Shown here: positions 1 to 11,340 of the stretch, one piece after another
Numbering within the stretch: the stretch's first letter is position 1
Layout of the letters: each line of letters begins with the position of its first letter
Assembly: GCF_029407905.1 (NCBI RefSeq)
Contig: NC_073646.1
Location: forward strand, 18,618,001-18,682,000
DNA from: Bubalus kerabau
Taxonomy: Eukaryota > Chordata > Mammalia > Artiodactyla > Bovidae
Direction of reading: 5' to 3'
Length of the DNA: 64,000 bases
Position numbers and translations under genes: made by a program
The notes under the pieces: model-generated
Seen by the model: the letters and a program-made list of their open reading frames with translations, nothing else
The model's database searches: none
What the model was told of the DNA's origin: nothing

Positions 1-811
1 GAGTCACAATTATAAAATTCCCTAGGTCATGAGAAAGTGAGTATAGGGGGAATTGTTTTTTCTAATAGTTCTATTTTAGCCCATAATTTAGGAATTCTTA
101 ATCTTACAGTCAGAAGTATTTAGAATATAACTTCTCTCAACCCTTCTCTTTCATTCCATCCTTGATGGGGAAGGAAAGCCTTGACTGATTTGTAGGACTG
201 GAAGAAGGAGCACAACATATGTGAGAAAACCCCCTTCCCTCTATTTCTCAGGCCTCTAGAAGGGAGAAATTCTTTCTGTGCCCCCATGTCCCATATTGGA
301 ACCCTAACTGCATTGTGATCCAAGCTTGGCTTCTAGAGGAGGCTATGGATGTCCATCTCAAATTGTCCCCACTAGTAGGGATCTACTTGGGGAACAGAAA
401 CTCTGCCTGCAATCATCTGGGTAACTGTCTTGTACACAGTTCCAGATTCCCTCAGGGATGTTTGAACCAAGATCTAAACTGGTTGGGTAGGAAATTCATT
501 GACCCTGAATTCAACTGACGTTTTTCAACCTACCCTTCCAGTAATAGAGCTGATAATTGATCTTCACTAACATATTTCTTGAATCAATTTCTCAGTTGGT
601 TCCACAATGAGAGTGAGGGGATAGATGGATATGACTTGTCAGCCCCCTCATTCTTCAACAGTGAGAAGTGCGAATGCCATGAAACCTCAACCAACTGTGG
701 AGAGTTTCAATGAGGGAACTGGCCTGATGACAGATTATTTGGGAAAGCTATGTTGTAATTTCTCAGTTCTTATAGTTCTTCAAGTGTTACCAAGTAGGCA
801 AGCATATTCTC
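1..811. other. No recognised feature
   Basis: AT-rich sequence downstream of GPR139. The short ORFs here lack codon structure or known motifs. Confidence 0.5.
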
Positions 812-975
812 AATTCTGGATGTACATCAGAAGCACCTGGAAGTGTTCTAGAACATTTTGATGTCTTGGGCCCATTCCCAGAGGTTCTGATTTTAGGCAT
901 CCGGGGGTAGAGTCAGGACATAGGCATAAAAACTCTAGGTAAGTCTAAAGTGCACCTGATGTTGGGAATCACTGA
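812..975 (+). mobile_element. MER5A-like (hAT-Charlie) remnant
   Basis: Diagnostic blocks are GTACATCAGAAGCACCTGG, GGGCCCATTCCCAGAGGTTC and TTGGGAATCACTGA. It is diverged and non-coding. The 810 bases before it show no gene or repeat that I recognise. Confidence 0.6.
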
Positions 976-1344
976 AATAAAGAAACTGCTGCAGACTCCC
1001 ATGTTTCTCAAAGTTTAGTGTTCATAACACAAAGGGTGTATGAGTGGACTGAGATGGCCATTACACTGAAGCACACTGCGAAAAAAATTCTACCTTTCTA
1101 TTTTGCTATTAATTCTTCTGCTTAGGTTAAAGAAAATTCTCAATATGGTGGTAGTAGGCCCTTAACATCTACCTTTTCTAAAAAAAAACCAGAGAGTAGA
1201 TATCAGTTTCTGATAGTTATGTAAGGTAAGAATTACTGACAGTCTTTGATCTTTTTCTTTAATGGTGGCTATCTCTCTATGGCAGGTGATACCAGTTTTC
1301 ATTTATGATAGTGACATAAAGTTTTCTTTGGGAAGAATCTTCCC

Positions 1345-2072
1345 CTGAGAAAAGGAAACCTTCATACACTGTTGGTGGGAATGTAAATTTGTGCAGCATC
1401 TGTTGAAAACAGTATAGAGATTTCTCAAAAAAACTAAAAATATAACTACCATATGATCCAGCAATTCTACTCCTGGGAATATATCCAAAAATCTAATTAA
1501 AAAAAGATACACACACCTTAATTTTCATAGCAGCATTATTTACAACTGCCAAGATATGGAAGTGTTCATGATGAATGGATAAAGAAGATGTGCCATATAT
1601 GTATCTGCACATACATACACATAGTGAAACATTGCTCAGTCTTAAAAAGAATGAAAACATGCCATTTGCAACAATATGGATGACCTTGGAGGATATTGTG
1701 CTAAGTGAAATATGTCAGACAGAGAAAGGCAAATAATTATGATATTACTCATATGAAGAATCTAAAATATAAAACAAACTAATAAATGTAACAAAAAAGA
1801 AATAGACTCACAGGTATAGAGAACGAACTAGTGGTTACCAGTGGAGAGAGGGAAGAGGGTAGGGGCAAGATAGGGGTAGGAGAATAAGAGGTATAAACTA
1901 CTATGTATAAAACAAGCTGCAAGAATACAACACAATATGAGTACAACACAGGAAATATAGCCAATACTTTATCAGTGGAGTGTAAACTTAAAAAATTGTG
2001 AATCACTATATTGCATACCTGTAACTTATATAATAATTGTACATCAGCTATACTTCAGTATAAAAAAAAATC
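1345..2072 (+). mobile_element. L1 LINE 3' end
   Basis: It holds the L1 ORF2 C-terminal region and 3' UTR: CACTGTTGGTGGGAATGTAA, CATATGATCCAGCAATTC, GGATAAAGAAGATGTG and AATATGTCAGACAGAGAAAG. It ends in an A-rich tail and is 5'-truncated with many stops. Confidence 0.88.
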
Positions 2073-2084
2073 TCCTTCTTGGCT

Positions 2085-2345
2085 GAACACTAGAATTATC
2101 TGAAGAACTTTAAAAAATACTGCTGTCTGGATTTCATCTTGGGATTGGGATTTTTCAAAAGCTTCTCAATGGTGTGAAACCACTGTTTGAAAGTGTAACA
2201 GTGTAGCGCTCCCCAAACTTTAATATGTGTATGAATCATCTGGGGATTGTATTGAAATTCAGATTCTGGTTCAGCAGGCCTGTTGAGGTCTGTGATTCTA
2301 CATTTTTTATACACTCTGCCCATGCAATGCTCCTGTGAGGTAGAA
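2085..2345. mobile_element. Two adjacent MER5-type DNA transposon remnants
   Basis: A first partial copy (GAATTATCTGAAGAAC...) is followed by a better one at 2202-2345, with CCCCAAACTTTAATATGTG, GAATCATCTGGGGATTG and TTCAGCAGGCCTG. Both are short, ancient and non-coding. Confidence 0.6.
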
Positions 2346-2984
2346 GAGCAAGACCACAGTGGATTTTGTTTCTGTAAGAAATCTGATTTAAAATTGCTTC
2401 ATAAGGTAAAGAATGTTGTCCCAATACCTTTTTTTAATGAAGGGGGGACAAAATCTGAATCTTCATACATAAAATCTTCTTAACATATATTACCCTTAAT
2501 GCTTAAACCAAATTTGTGGCTCAATCGCATCAGCACCTTGGACAGAAGCATTGGCTTTTTTTTTTTTTTTTAAAAAGACCAGTACTTAAACTGGAGAAAG
2601 ATTAAGAGTTGAAATCTGCACACAAAACCACTTACAAAACAATGACATCGAAAATATTACTGAGGGTGGTGAAAGGAAGTTTTAAAAAGTATATACTTAA
2701 TGCCTTGCCCGCTAGTAGAGCCTGTATCATTTCATCCATAATCTTGTTTGGCTGATATTCTGTCAAATTTCATGAGACACATGATTTGGATCATGAAATA
2801 AACCATATGATAATATGACCTGGTGGTTTCTGAATCCTCATTACTGGAATTAGAGGATGACTTTAGCTGAAATAGCAACCTTGGATGGTGAAAATGCTAA
2901 TGGGAACAAACTGCTAATTCAGGAGAGTGTTGGGATGTCAAGAAAAATGTGTCACAGTGGCCTGATGAAGTGTTTCATGGAACT
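2346..2984. other. No recognised feature
   Basis: AT-rich sequence with a T-tract at 2556-2571. No coding or repeat signature was recognised. Confidence 0.5.
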
Positions 2985-3130
2985 AGACAGGACTGGGCTT
3001 AAATAACAATTTGTAAGTTACTATGACCTTGTATTAAAACAAGCTTAATTTAATCCCCAGAGATTTAGCTTTCTCATCTGAAAAATGGAGGTAACAACAT
3101 TTTCAGAGTTATGTTGATTACATGAAATAA
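2985..3130 (+). mobile_element. MIR SINE remnant
   Basis: It carries the MIR core landmarks CTATGACCTTG and TTTCTCATCTGAAAAATGG, followed by GATTACATGAAATAA. It is degraded. Confidence 0.55.
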
Positions 3131-3134
3131 GATC

Positions 3135-3657
3135 ACATCAACTTTTTGATTAAAATTCTGCCTTGTCTTCCCACAAATTCCTTACCAGGGCCCACAAAGC
3201 TCTACATGATTTTGCTTCTGCCCACTCCTCTTTGTCTTTTTCAACACCATTCTCTACCGGATCACTATGCTTCAGCAATGCTAGTCTTCTGTTTGTTCGT
3301 TGAGTACTCAGTTATTCCCATTTCAAGGACTCTGTCCTTTCCCCCTTAGCCTGGAATGCTCTTTATATGGTTGTTTCCTTTTAATTTGGATTCCAGTTCT
3401 GTTACCTTCTCAAAAAGACCTTCCCTGATTAACTTGTCTGCTCTTATTTCTATGTGACCTGAGTCACTTACTTTTATTTATTTCCTAGAATATATCACTA
3501 TCTGAAATTATTTTATTGGCTTCTTTGTGTATTGTCTCCCCTACTAGGGTAGAGACCCTATCTGTCTTGTTCACTGAATCTGTCTTGAATCACTATGCCT
3601 AGAATAGATCTTGGCACACAGTGTATTTCAATAAATATTAGTCAAATAAATCAATGA
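3135..3657 (+). mobile_element. L2 LINE 3' end
   Basis: Ordered L2 blocks: CTCTACATGATTTTGC, AGCCTGGAATGCTCTTT, CTTCCCTGATTAACTTG, CTACTAGGGTAGAGACC, and GGCACACAGTGTATTTCAATA near the 3' terminus. Confidence 0.8.
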
Positions 3658-5439
3658 CCATGGGAGTGCCTGGGACACATGAATATTGAATAAATGCCCA
3701 CTCTCTTGATACTCTTCATTTGCATTCCTAGACATATTCAAGTTGACAGTCTAGTCATTGGAGATGCTGAAGATTAATGAAAGAAATTTCTAATGATGAA
3801 GTTTAGGAAGCAAGCTTGTAAAGGTCTATAACATATGTTTCTGGGAATGTGCTAGGAAATCACTGGATACTGGACCTGCCAAACATCTAGGTCATGTAAT
3901 CTTGGACAAAGGGATCTCTTAGCTTTCTTTCTTTTGATATTTGAGTGAAGTAATCTCTAAGATCTTGTCCGGCATCGGTGATAGTAAAATAAGAATTTAA
4001 CCTTTGCTTGTTATTCTGTAATTGTTTCCTATCTCACGTCACCTTTGATTTTTCACTGCCCTGTGCCTTGGGATCTGGCCACTCTGGACTATATCGCCTG
4101 CACTTTTCCTGGCTGACTTCTCTTTGAGATCAGCCAGTGGAGTCAACTGTATGATATCAGTGGGAAGGAAATAAGAGGTTGGGGTGTCACTTCCTTCCTC
4201 TCTGGCATTATATCTCTGGCAGCAGCATGGGACCTGCTTGCTGGAGGGCCCCTTCTACAAAGCACAGCCTACTTTGAACTGCAGTAACAACTGTTTCCTC
4301 TCATTACCCCATCAGGCCTAGGAAGGTAAGTCTTCCTATTATCTCTAGTTCCTGGGTTCCACAATAGCTCTTTTTAGAGTTGCCATGATCTTGCTCAGAC
4401 CATTATTTAATAGTCTCTTTGTTAAAGTCTTTTTATTGAAATCATCTGAGTGAGATTTGCTTCTCTCCAAGACTCTAATTATTATACAATTCATTTGGAA
4501 ATACATCCAGAGAAGCAGATTCTAAGAATCCCCATGGAAAACCATTTGTGGAGTTAATAGACATCACTGCAAAAATTTCTTCTTTGGTTTGATCTGGATC
4601 CTTTGTACTGCAGTTTAAGTCTCATTCCCTCTTGTTTTATCCCCAGTGGAGAAAAATATTATGTTTCTGCCATTCACTAGGTAACAAAGCCCCATAGACA
4701 AGGTAATGCCTCATGCAGAGTTGGTCGGATGGCATCTTTCTTCCCTGTAGACTTGTTGTGCTCTTTTTGAATCAGAAAAGTTTTCTTTCTCTTTTTCTGG
4801 CATGACAGTGACATATTCTCTCAATAAACCCAGGAAATTCAGTGTCTATTTATCCCATAGACATGAAACTCTTATCCCCCTTGTTGTGTCTGGCAAGTAC
4901 TCAGATTAATTGTACACCCTCACAGAGGTTGAGCCATCACATTTAATCAAGTGTACTACTAAAGGATTATTATTTAGCAGTTCAACCTCCTTCAACTCAC
5001 TTTTATCCTGCTTCCCTGAGTTCGTGAACAAAATTAATGAGAATAACGTGGTCATGCCTATCAGCTTCTGTTTGCAACCTTCTTAGCAAAATCTTTGCTT
5101 TTCTGTACTTCCCTCTCACTTGTAAGTTACTTTCATTCTTCAGGTTGATGCAAAGATAGGTTATGACAATAGTTTGGTGGTGGCTGTCAGAATTGATGGT
5201 GGTATGTATGGGAAATGCATAGCTAGTTTGAGAGCTGTGGTTAGGATTCCTGATAGAGTCAATGAAAAAAATCCTACCTCACAGGGAAAGGTCAAATTAA
5301 GTGTTTTAATTATGATGTTATAATATATCTCATGCTTGGATGACCTGTATTTGAAGAGTTGGAAAACTAGGTAATATACCCAACTCTAAAAAGGGCACAA
5401 AAATGATGTGAACTTTGGAAGGGATGAGTCAGAATCTTG
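3658..5439. other. No recognised feature
   Basis: About 1.8 kb of AT-rich, apparently single-copy sequence. No open frame of note and no repeat family that I can name. Confidence 0.45.
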
Positions 5440-5955
5440 CAGAGATGCAATGAGGTGGAGTGGAAAGGATAAAGTGTTGGGCGACTTGGGTTCTACTCTG
5501 GACAAATTATTGATGTCTTTGGCCCTAGCATCCTCACCTGTAAGAGAATGTACAATGGAGGCTCTTTTTAACTGTACTATTAATAATTATCATCACATAA
5601 AGTATATACTAGAATTACTATTAGCCCTGTTTTATGAAGAGGAAACTGAGACTCCAAAAGATTGAAAACATTGCCCAAGGCTACAGAGCTAGAAAGTGGT
5701 AGAGCCTGCAACGTTGTAGCCAACAATAACTCACTCCAAACCTTGGTTTCGTGACCTGGAGAGTGTCTGCTTACCTTGCAGTTACCTGGGAAAAGTTAAC
5801 TTTTACACCACTTTCTGCATGAGGATGATATTTCAGAGATCTTCAAGGACTTGTTCAAGGCAACCCAGATAGTATTTGGAGAAACAAGGACTTGAACTTG
5901 TGACCCTCTGACTTCAGAGCCTAAATTCTTAGCCGTTATGCTAGATTTCCACCAT
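5440..5955. mobile_element. Cluster of MIR remnants
   Basis: A plus-strand piece at about 5440-5560 (GACTTGGGTTCTACTCTGG, CCTCACCTGTAAGAG) is followed by a minus-strand piece at about 5565-5720 (GAGGAAACTGAGACTCC, GCTACAGAGCTAG). A third minus-strand piece at about 5790-5955 contains GGACTTGAACTTGTG. Confidence 0.6.
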
Positions 5956-6045
5956 GGTTATAGCCCTCACTATCTCAAAGATGCCTAGGGGATGTTATCA
6001 GAGAGATTTCAGATTTACTCCCAGTAAGATACCTAATTTAGGATT

Positions 6046-6299
6046 GAAAAAAATGTTTGTTTATTTATTTATTTGGCTGCATCTGGGCTTCCTTGCGACT
6101 CGGGGAAGCTTTCGTTGCGTCACACGCTGGGTCAGTAGTGGCAGCTCAGTAGTCGCAGCGCTCAGGTTCTGGAGTGTGCAGGCTCAGTAGTGCAGCGTGT
6201 GGGCTTAGTTGCTTCATGGCATGTGGGGTCTTAGTTCTCTGAACCTGTGTTCCCTGCATTACAAGGTGGATTCTCAACCACTGGACTACCGGGGAAACC
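6046..6299 (-). mobile_element. CHR-2-type tRNA-Glu SINE with target duplication
   Basis: It opens with TTTATTTATTTATTTGGCTG and contains GGGGTCTTAGTTCTCTGAAC. It ends in the tRNA part ACCACTGGACTACCGGGG. CCTAATTTAGGATT / CCTAGTTTAGGATT flank it at 6032-6045 and 6300-6313. Confidence 0.88.
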
Positions 6300-6313
6300 C
6301 CTAGTTTAGGATT

Positions 6314-8214
6314 ATAGAAAGCAGAGTTCAATAGTCTTCAATTCTGGAATATACCTGGATAACCAGGGGCAGGTGGGACGCAGATTTCATTCTAGCACCA
6401 GCACAAAGTATAAGGAAGATACTTATTTAAAAATTTTAATTGGAGTTCTGCCATTTCTTGAGCATATATGCATGTACGAAACCCCAATTGTGCACCATAT
6501 TAGAATTTATTATAATACAAACAAGTCCAAACACAATATAATATCTAATTAAGAAAATATGAACATTTACTATTTTTTTATGGTAACATTTTTTTCCCAT
6601 TCTTTGAACTGGAATAACCAAACTTAGAGTCTCTTATTCATTTCAGATAGGCCCCTCAGGTTGGACCAGTAGGCACCAACTGTGCAAAGTAAGTTTCCAC
6701 TTGCGGAGTGTTTGCAAGATGAAACTTCATGCCTTCTCATGGTCTGTCTTTTACGGTTTGTTTGTATCCTCCTTATCTCCTTCCCATTAGGCAGTTCAGT
6801 CCTTGAGTTGTTCAGTAGAAAGACACAGTGTGTACGTGTGTAGCATCACTGCATGTCCAACCAAGGACACAAATCATACAGGAGGGACGCTAGTTAACAG
6901 GCTTTGAAAGGGGCATCACAAAAACCTGATATAAGGCAATTGCTTATGTGCCATCAACAGCAGCTCTTTATGTGACAGGCTTCAAAACTCAAAGCTATAT
7001 TTCCAAAACTGGCCTGAAAGAAAAGGCTTAAAAGTTTGTTTTCTCTTTAAAAAGCTTTTAAATTTTGTCCACAATTATTACTATAAATAAGAATAAATTA
7101 AAAGTCTTCATATTATTTGAGATAAATTTTAGGAGATATGTATCAACCTAAGCCAACAGGCATTTGTATGCATTATAACCAGAAGACAAAACCTCATGGA
7201 CTGCCTTCAAAAATCAGACCTCTTTTAAATATTATTGTATCAAAATATAAAATACAGTCAGAAGGACAAGAGATCAAATACTAATTGGTATAGCCTCTAT
7301 TATTAAGAGAAGTAATAAATGAGTGTATGAGGAAAACATTCCAAATACACACTCAGCTTTTACTTTTTAAACATCAATAATTAATTTTTACACACACCTA
7401 AAAATGTGGAGCAGAGAGCATTGAGATCCACATACATATTTTTCATCTTACATTCATTCTCAAAAAGGAATTGCTTAACCATTATAGATATTGCACAGTG
7501 ACTCATTCATGTATAGCTAAAACTAGCATTTTTCAGACCTATTGTTTAAAAATAAATAATCAAATAAATACTTATATATATTAGGTGTAGGTAGCCTTTG
7601 GTTCATTCACAAAGGGGTGTGATGGAGTCATATCATACACACAGTTAATGAACAGGTACCCGACTACACATGCTTGGCAAAAAAAGAAACAGAAATGCAA
7701 CTTAATGGGAAATCTGCCCATTCTCCCACATGATGCACACTGCCCTGGGGAGAGTGTGACCTGGAAGATACGAATCTGCTCTTCCCTCATTCAAACTTCC
7801 ATGAACATCTTTTAGTGGGAGCACCTTGCTGTACCAGTGTGATCCTAATGTTCTCAAATACAATGGAGTCACACAATACGGTCTCTAAATGTAAGTCAAT
7901 TCTGTCCTGTCTTCAGTGGAAGAAACAGCAAACTGTTCCAATGCTGGGGTAAAAAAAAAAAACTTATCTGAGTTAGGAATTTTAAGGGATAGAATACGGT
8001 CTCCAACGTGGATCCTTCCTGAGAACTTTGCAGAGGTAACTTTGGCTCTACCAGATTTTTTCCACTGACTTCAGAACTAATCTTTGGGTGAGACAAGACT
8101 CTTCTGCATTTAAACAGAGTAGGAATTAGGATCTTTAGGGTGAATGTAACCTAAAGTTGTACTAATTTAATGCTGAGGGTATTGGCTGAAGTTTTGGGAT
8201 TATATGGCATTGGA
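6314..8214. other. Repeat-poor AT-rich region downstream of GPR139
   Basis: No gene or interspersed repeat was recognised across 1.9 kb. It could be distal 3' UTR or conserved flank. An AATAAA in GPR139 sense occurs near 6.5 kb. Confidence 0.4.
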
Positions 8215-9827
8215 GCCTTTTCTACCCTGCTCATTTATTGCAAGTTCCCTTTAAAAGGGTAGATGTGTCTTCCAATTTAGGGACAAAAGTGCAGTAAAAA
8301 TGCAGCCCGAGGAACCAAGTGTTTCAAGTGGACTCTCTGCTTTTTGTTGGGTCACCAAAAATATCATAGAATTCCAAAATCATGTTGGAATACTTCTTTC
8401 AGAACAGGGATAACTTCAAATACTGGTAATCTGGAAGAAGGTTAAAAAAAAAAAAACTGAGGAAAATCTCCAGCATAGATTTTTCTTTCAAAACACATCA
8501 TGGTGTACACAGGAGCCTAATGTATTCAAGTCTGTGTGTATGCACACATGAGTGGTAATTCCCAGGGAAACCTCCATTAATTATACCCTAGAACTGTTCT
8601 TGACTTGTACAGGCAAGGGAAGAATAAATAAATTCATATTGTATTATTTTGCAAAGGATCTGGGTTAAATAGCATCACTGAAAACTGGCACCACCGTTTT
8701 GAGCCATGTGCATCAAAGGGCAGACATGCAGACAACATGGGCACCTTCTTATCACCATTTGCGGCCAAATGGCAATGGCAGCTGGGCTGCGGGGTGGAGC
8801 TGAGACTGCCTCCTTTCACACCTGGAGAGCTATAGTTCCTGACCCTTGAAAATCAAATCCAGTTCAAAAGTCACTTCAAATAAAACAGTTTGGTGAGGGC
8901 TTCAGCAAGCAGGATGGCAGGGTTGGCAACTCTACACATAAAGGCTTCTCCAGGAAGCTTGAGTGGCATGGCAAGAAGAAGCTATTTCAGTAAAGAGATC
9001 ATACACAACTTACTCAAGGGTGGATTGAAACAATGGCAAGAGTGGGCTTATTTTTTGTTTTTCTGGGCTCAAGAATTCCTCCTATGGCCCTGCACACCAG
9101 GCAGGGTCTTTGTTTTGGAGGTGTTAGATAAAACCTATACATGATGGCAAATAGAAAGACTGGATCTTAGACCCCTGAGGGTCTGAGGGTCATGGTTATG
9201 TTGGTTTGGAGCATTTTCACAGAAACTCTGGCCAGAGTTTGTGCAGGATTCAATCCTCCCCTGTCCCCTCAGTGTCATTCTGCAGATAGGTATGTCAGGG
9301 CCACTTCAAGACCAAAACCCTCCCTAGGACAAAGGGAGCCTTGGACAATTCCCGAATTGGTCTGCATTGTTAGCTGCTGGTAACAACACAGGGAAATGAT
9401 GGATGACCTCAGTTCTTGGAAGAAGAGTGTGGGCTCAGCTATGTGTTACTGTGGCTTGATGTGTCACGTAAATGAGCAGTTCCCAGTGACTGGATGATGC
9501 CAAGCTTAAGTCCATAGACTATTTCTCTCTGGTGTGTCCTTACAGGCCACAGGAGAATGACACAACCTCCAATGACATCTTCAAGCTGGTAGAGACTTTT
9601 GCTGTCTACATGACTCGGTGGAAACAAATGCATAAATGAAAACAAGATTCAAGCTTTTGTTGTTTTTCTCCTCCATCTTTTCTCATCTACCAGTCTGAAA
9701 GGTGCTCAGTCTGTGGAGACAGGAAATCAGGTTAGCACTCTTAAGGAGAGCTCTTCAGCCACAGGATGGGCCACATTCCCATCTGGCAATGGATTATGCA
9801 GAGGCACTAGGTGTCAAACCTATGGGG
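8215..9827 (-). other. GPR139: Probable GPR139 3' UTR
   Basis: Sequence directly after the stop codon, on the transcribed strand. It is free of recognisable interspersed repeats, as expected for a retained UTR. The nearest canonical poly(A) hexamer in sense is AATAAA at 8239-8234, with ATTAAA at 8171-8166. No strong GU-rich element was evident downstream, so the 3' boundary is a guess. A longer UTR reaching another AATAAA near 6.5 kb is possible. Confidence 0.35.
8234..8239 (-). terminator. Candidate poly(A) signal AATAAA for GPR139
   Basis: The plus strand reads TTTATT, which is AATAAA in the GPR139 sense. It lies about 1.6 kb after the stop codon and is the first canonical hexamer I found there. 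An ATTAAA variant lies 63 bp further on. Usage is not shown by sequence alone. Confidence 0.3.
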
Positions 9828-10762
9828 TCATGGGGATACTTTTATAGGTTTTCCATTTTTGTCATACTGGTACACCAGCATCTTGATACAGTGTGAATTG
9901 GCCGGTGAGATCCAGGGGCTACTTGTTATGGAAAAGTTATGGTTGGTGTAGAACTGAACGGGTTGCTTCTGGCACTTGAAGAAGGCCTTGAGAGTAGCGG
10001 CTGCCATGGTGCGGAACCGCTTGCTGATGAAGCAATAGAGGAAGAAGTTGATGGCCGTGTTCAGAAGGGCCAGCATGTTGGCAACATCGGACATGATGTG
10101 CACCAGCCAGCGGTTCTGGATGGGCGTCCCGTAAAGGTGGTAGAGGATCATGATGATGCGTGGGGCCCAGAGGGTGGCAAAGATGGAGGTGATGGTAAAC
10201 AAGATGGCAGTGGTTTTCCCCGTGGAGTAGCCACGGAGGCGAAAATTGCTCTTCCTCCTGAGCTTGTACACAATGATTGAGTTCAAGATGAAGAAGATGG
10301 AACAGGGTACCAAGTACACAGTGAAGCAGTGAATCCAGATAAGGACATGATGCATGGAGGTGCTGATGTAGTCTTCAGTCCAGAGGTTGGGCCACCAGTA
10401 GTAGGGGATACTGGTCAGGAAGCAGGTGACATAAACACTTACGATGACTTTCCGGGTGCGGGCTGGGTAGGAGAGCGTGTGGTACTTGAGCGGGTGGCAT
10501 ACTGCAATATACCGGTCAATAGTTAATGGAACAGTAATCCAGATGGAAGTGTGGATGGATGAGAATTCCAGCACTTCTATGATCTTGTCGGGTACCTGAG
10601 GCATCTGCATGTTCAAGATGAAATCTTCCAATAGGAAGTCCACGAACACAATGAAAAAGAGGACCAAGATGTCAGCAGCAGCAAGTGCCAAGAGATAGTT
10701 GTACGAAGACTTCTGTCTCCTAGCCACCAGCTGAGAGAGGATGATCACGGTTAGGATATTTG
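9828..10762 (-). CDS. GPR139: GPR139 coding exon 2 (TM1 end through C-terminus)
   Basis: Second and last coding exon, encoding residues 42-352, with TGA at 9830-9828. The acceptor AG is at 10764-10763 after a pyrimidine-rich tract. The true exon therefore starts upstream of the GTG at 10748. Visible landmarks are the end of TM1 (ANILTVIIL), TM2 around 64-86, TM3 ending in D124-R125-Y126, TM5 around 181-206, TM6 with L239-W240-A241-P242, and TM7 with N276-TAIN-FFLY. A basic third loop (KLRRKSNFR) and a C-tail ending in KPIKVSP follow. E107, F108, H186, W240, R243 and N270 correspond to human positions one higher that I recall as ligand-contact residues, so the pocket looks intact. Known family biology is Gq/11 coupling and activation by L-Trp/L-Phe. 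The reading frame has no breaks. Confidence 0.97.
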
Positions 10763-10994
10763 CTGTGGAGAGAAGAGAATCTGGTTTACATCTGAAGCAA
10801 GGTGACTTTATTGGTTACTAGGGGCCCCTTAGGAATAGTGTCTTGGGCACTCCCATGGAAATCAAAGGGACTGAACCCATGTTCTTGAGGGAAACTTCTG
10901 CACTGCAGTTGCATCTCATATAAACATCCTGATACTAGATGACAAAATTTCATGTTCACATCATACTTTATCTGTCTCACGCAGTCACAACAGC

Positions 10995-11145
10995 GGTGCT
11001 GCGGTGGTCCTCATTTCTGAAATGAAACTGAGGCTCAGAGAACGTAAGGAACTCGCTTAGAGTCAAGAGTTAGTAATTCATGTGACAGGAAACAAACCCA
11101 GATCTCCTAATCCTTAATCCTGTGCTCTTTCTTTCGTCTGACTTC
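10995..11145 (-). mobile_element. MIR SINE remnant
   Basis: MIR in reverse: GAAACTGAGGCTCAGAGAAC, a diverged middle, then CCTGTGCTCTTTC. It lies between the LTR and exon 2. Confidence 0.65.
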
Positions 11146-11340
11146 AAGGAGGATATGGGGCTGGAATGGCATTTCCTGTGCTCAGGTAGGAAATTGGACT
11201 ATATGACCACTAGAGAATCTTTAGAACTTAGATTTTAAGACCTTTCCTTTGTAAGTGGGTTTAGAATGGAGAAGATTATGACCTTTAGATTATTTTTTAA
11301 ATAAATTATTTTTAGAATAAGTAGTCTATACACATGGTAC

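Noticed and set aside
9939..10280. 113-residue plus-strand frame inside exon 2
   Set aside because: It is an antisense shadow of the conserved GPR139 coding exon and has no recognisable domain.
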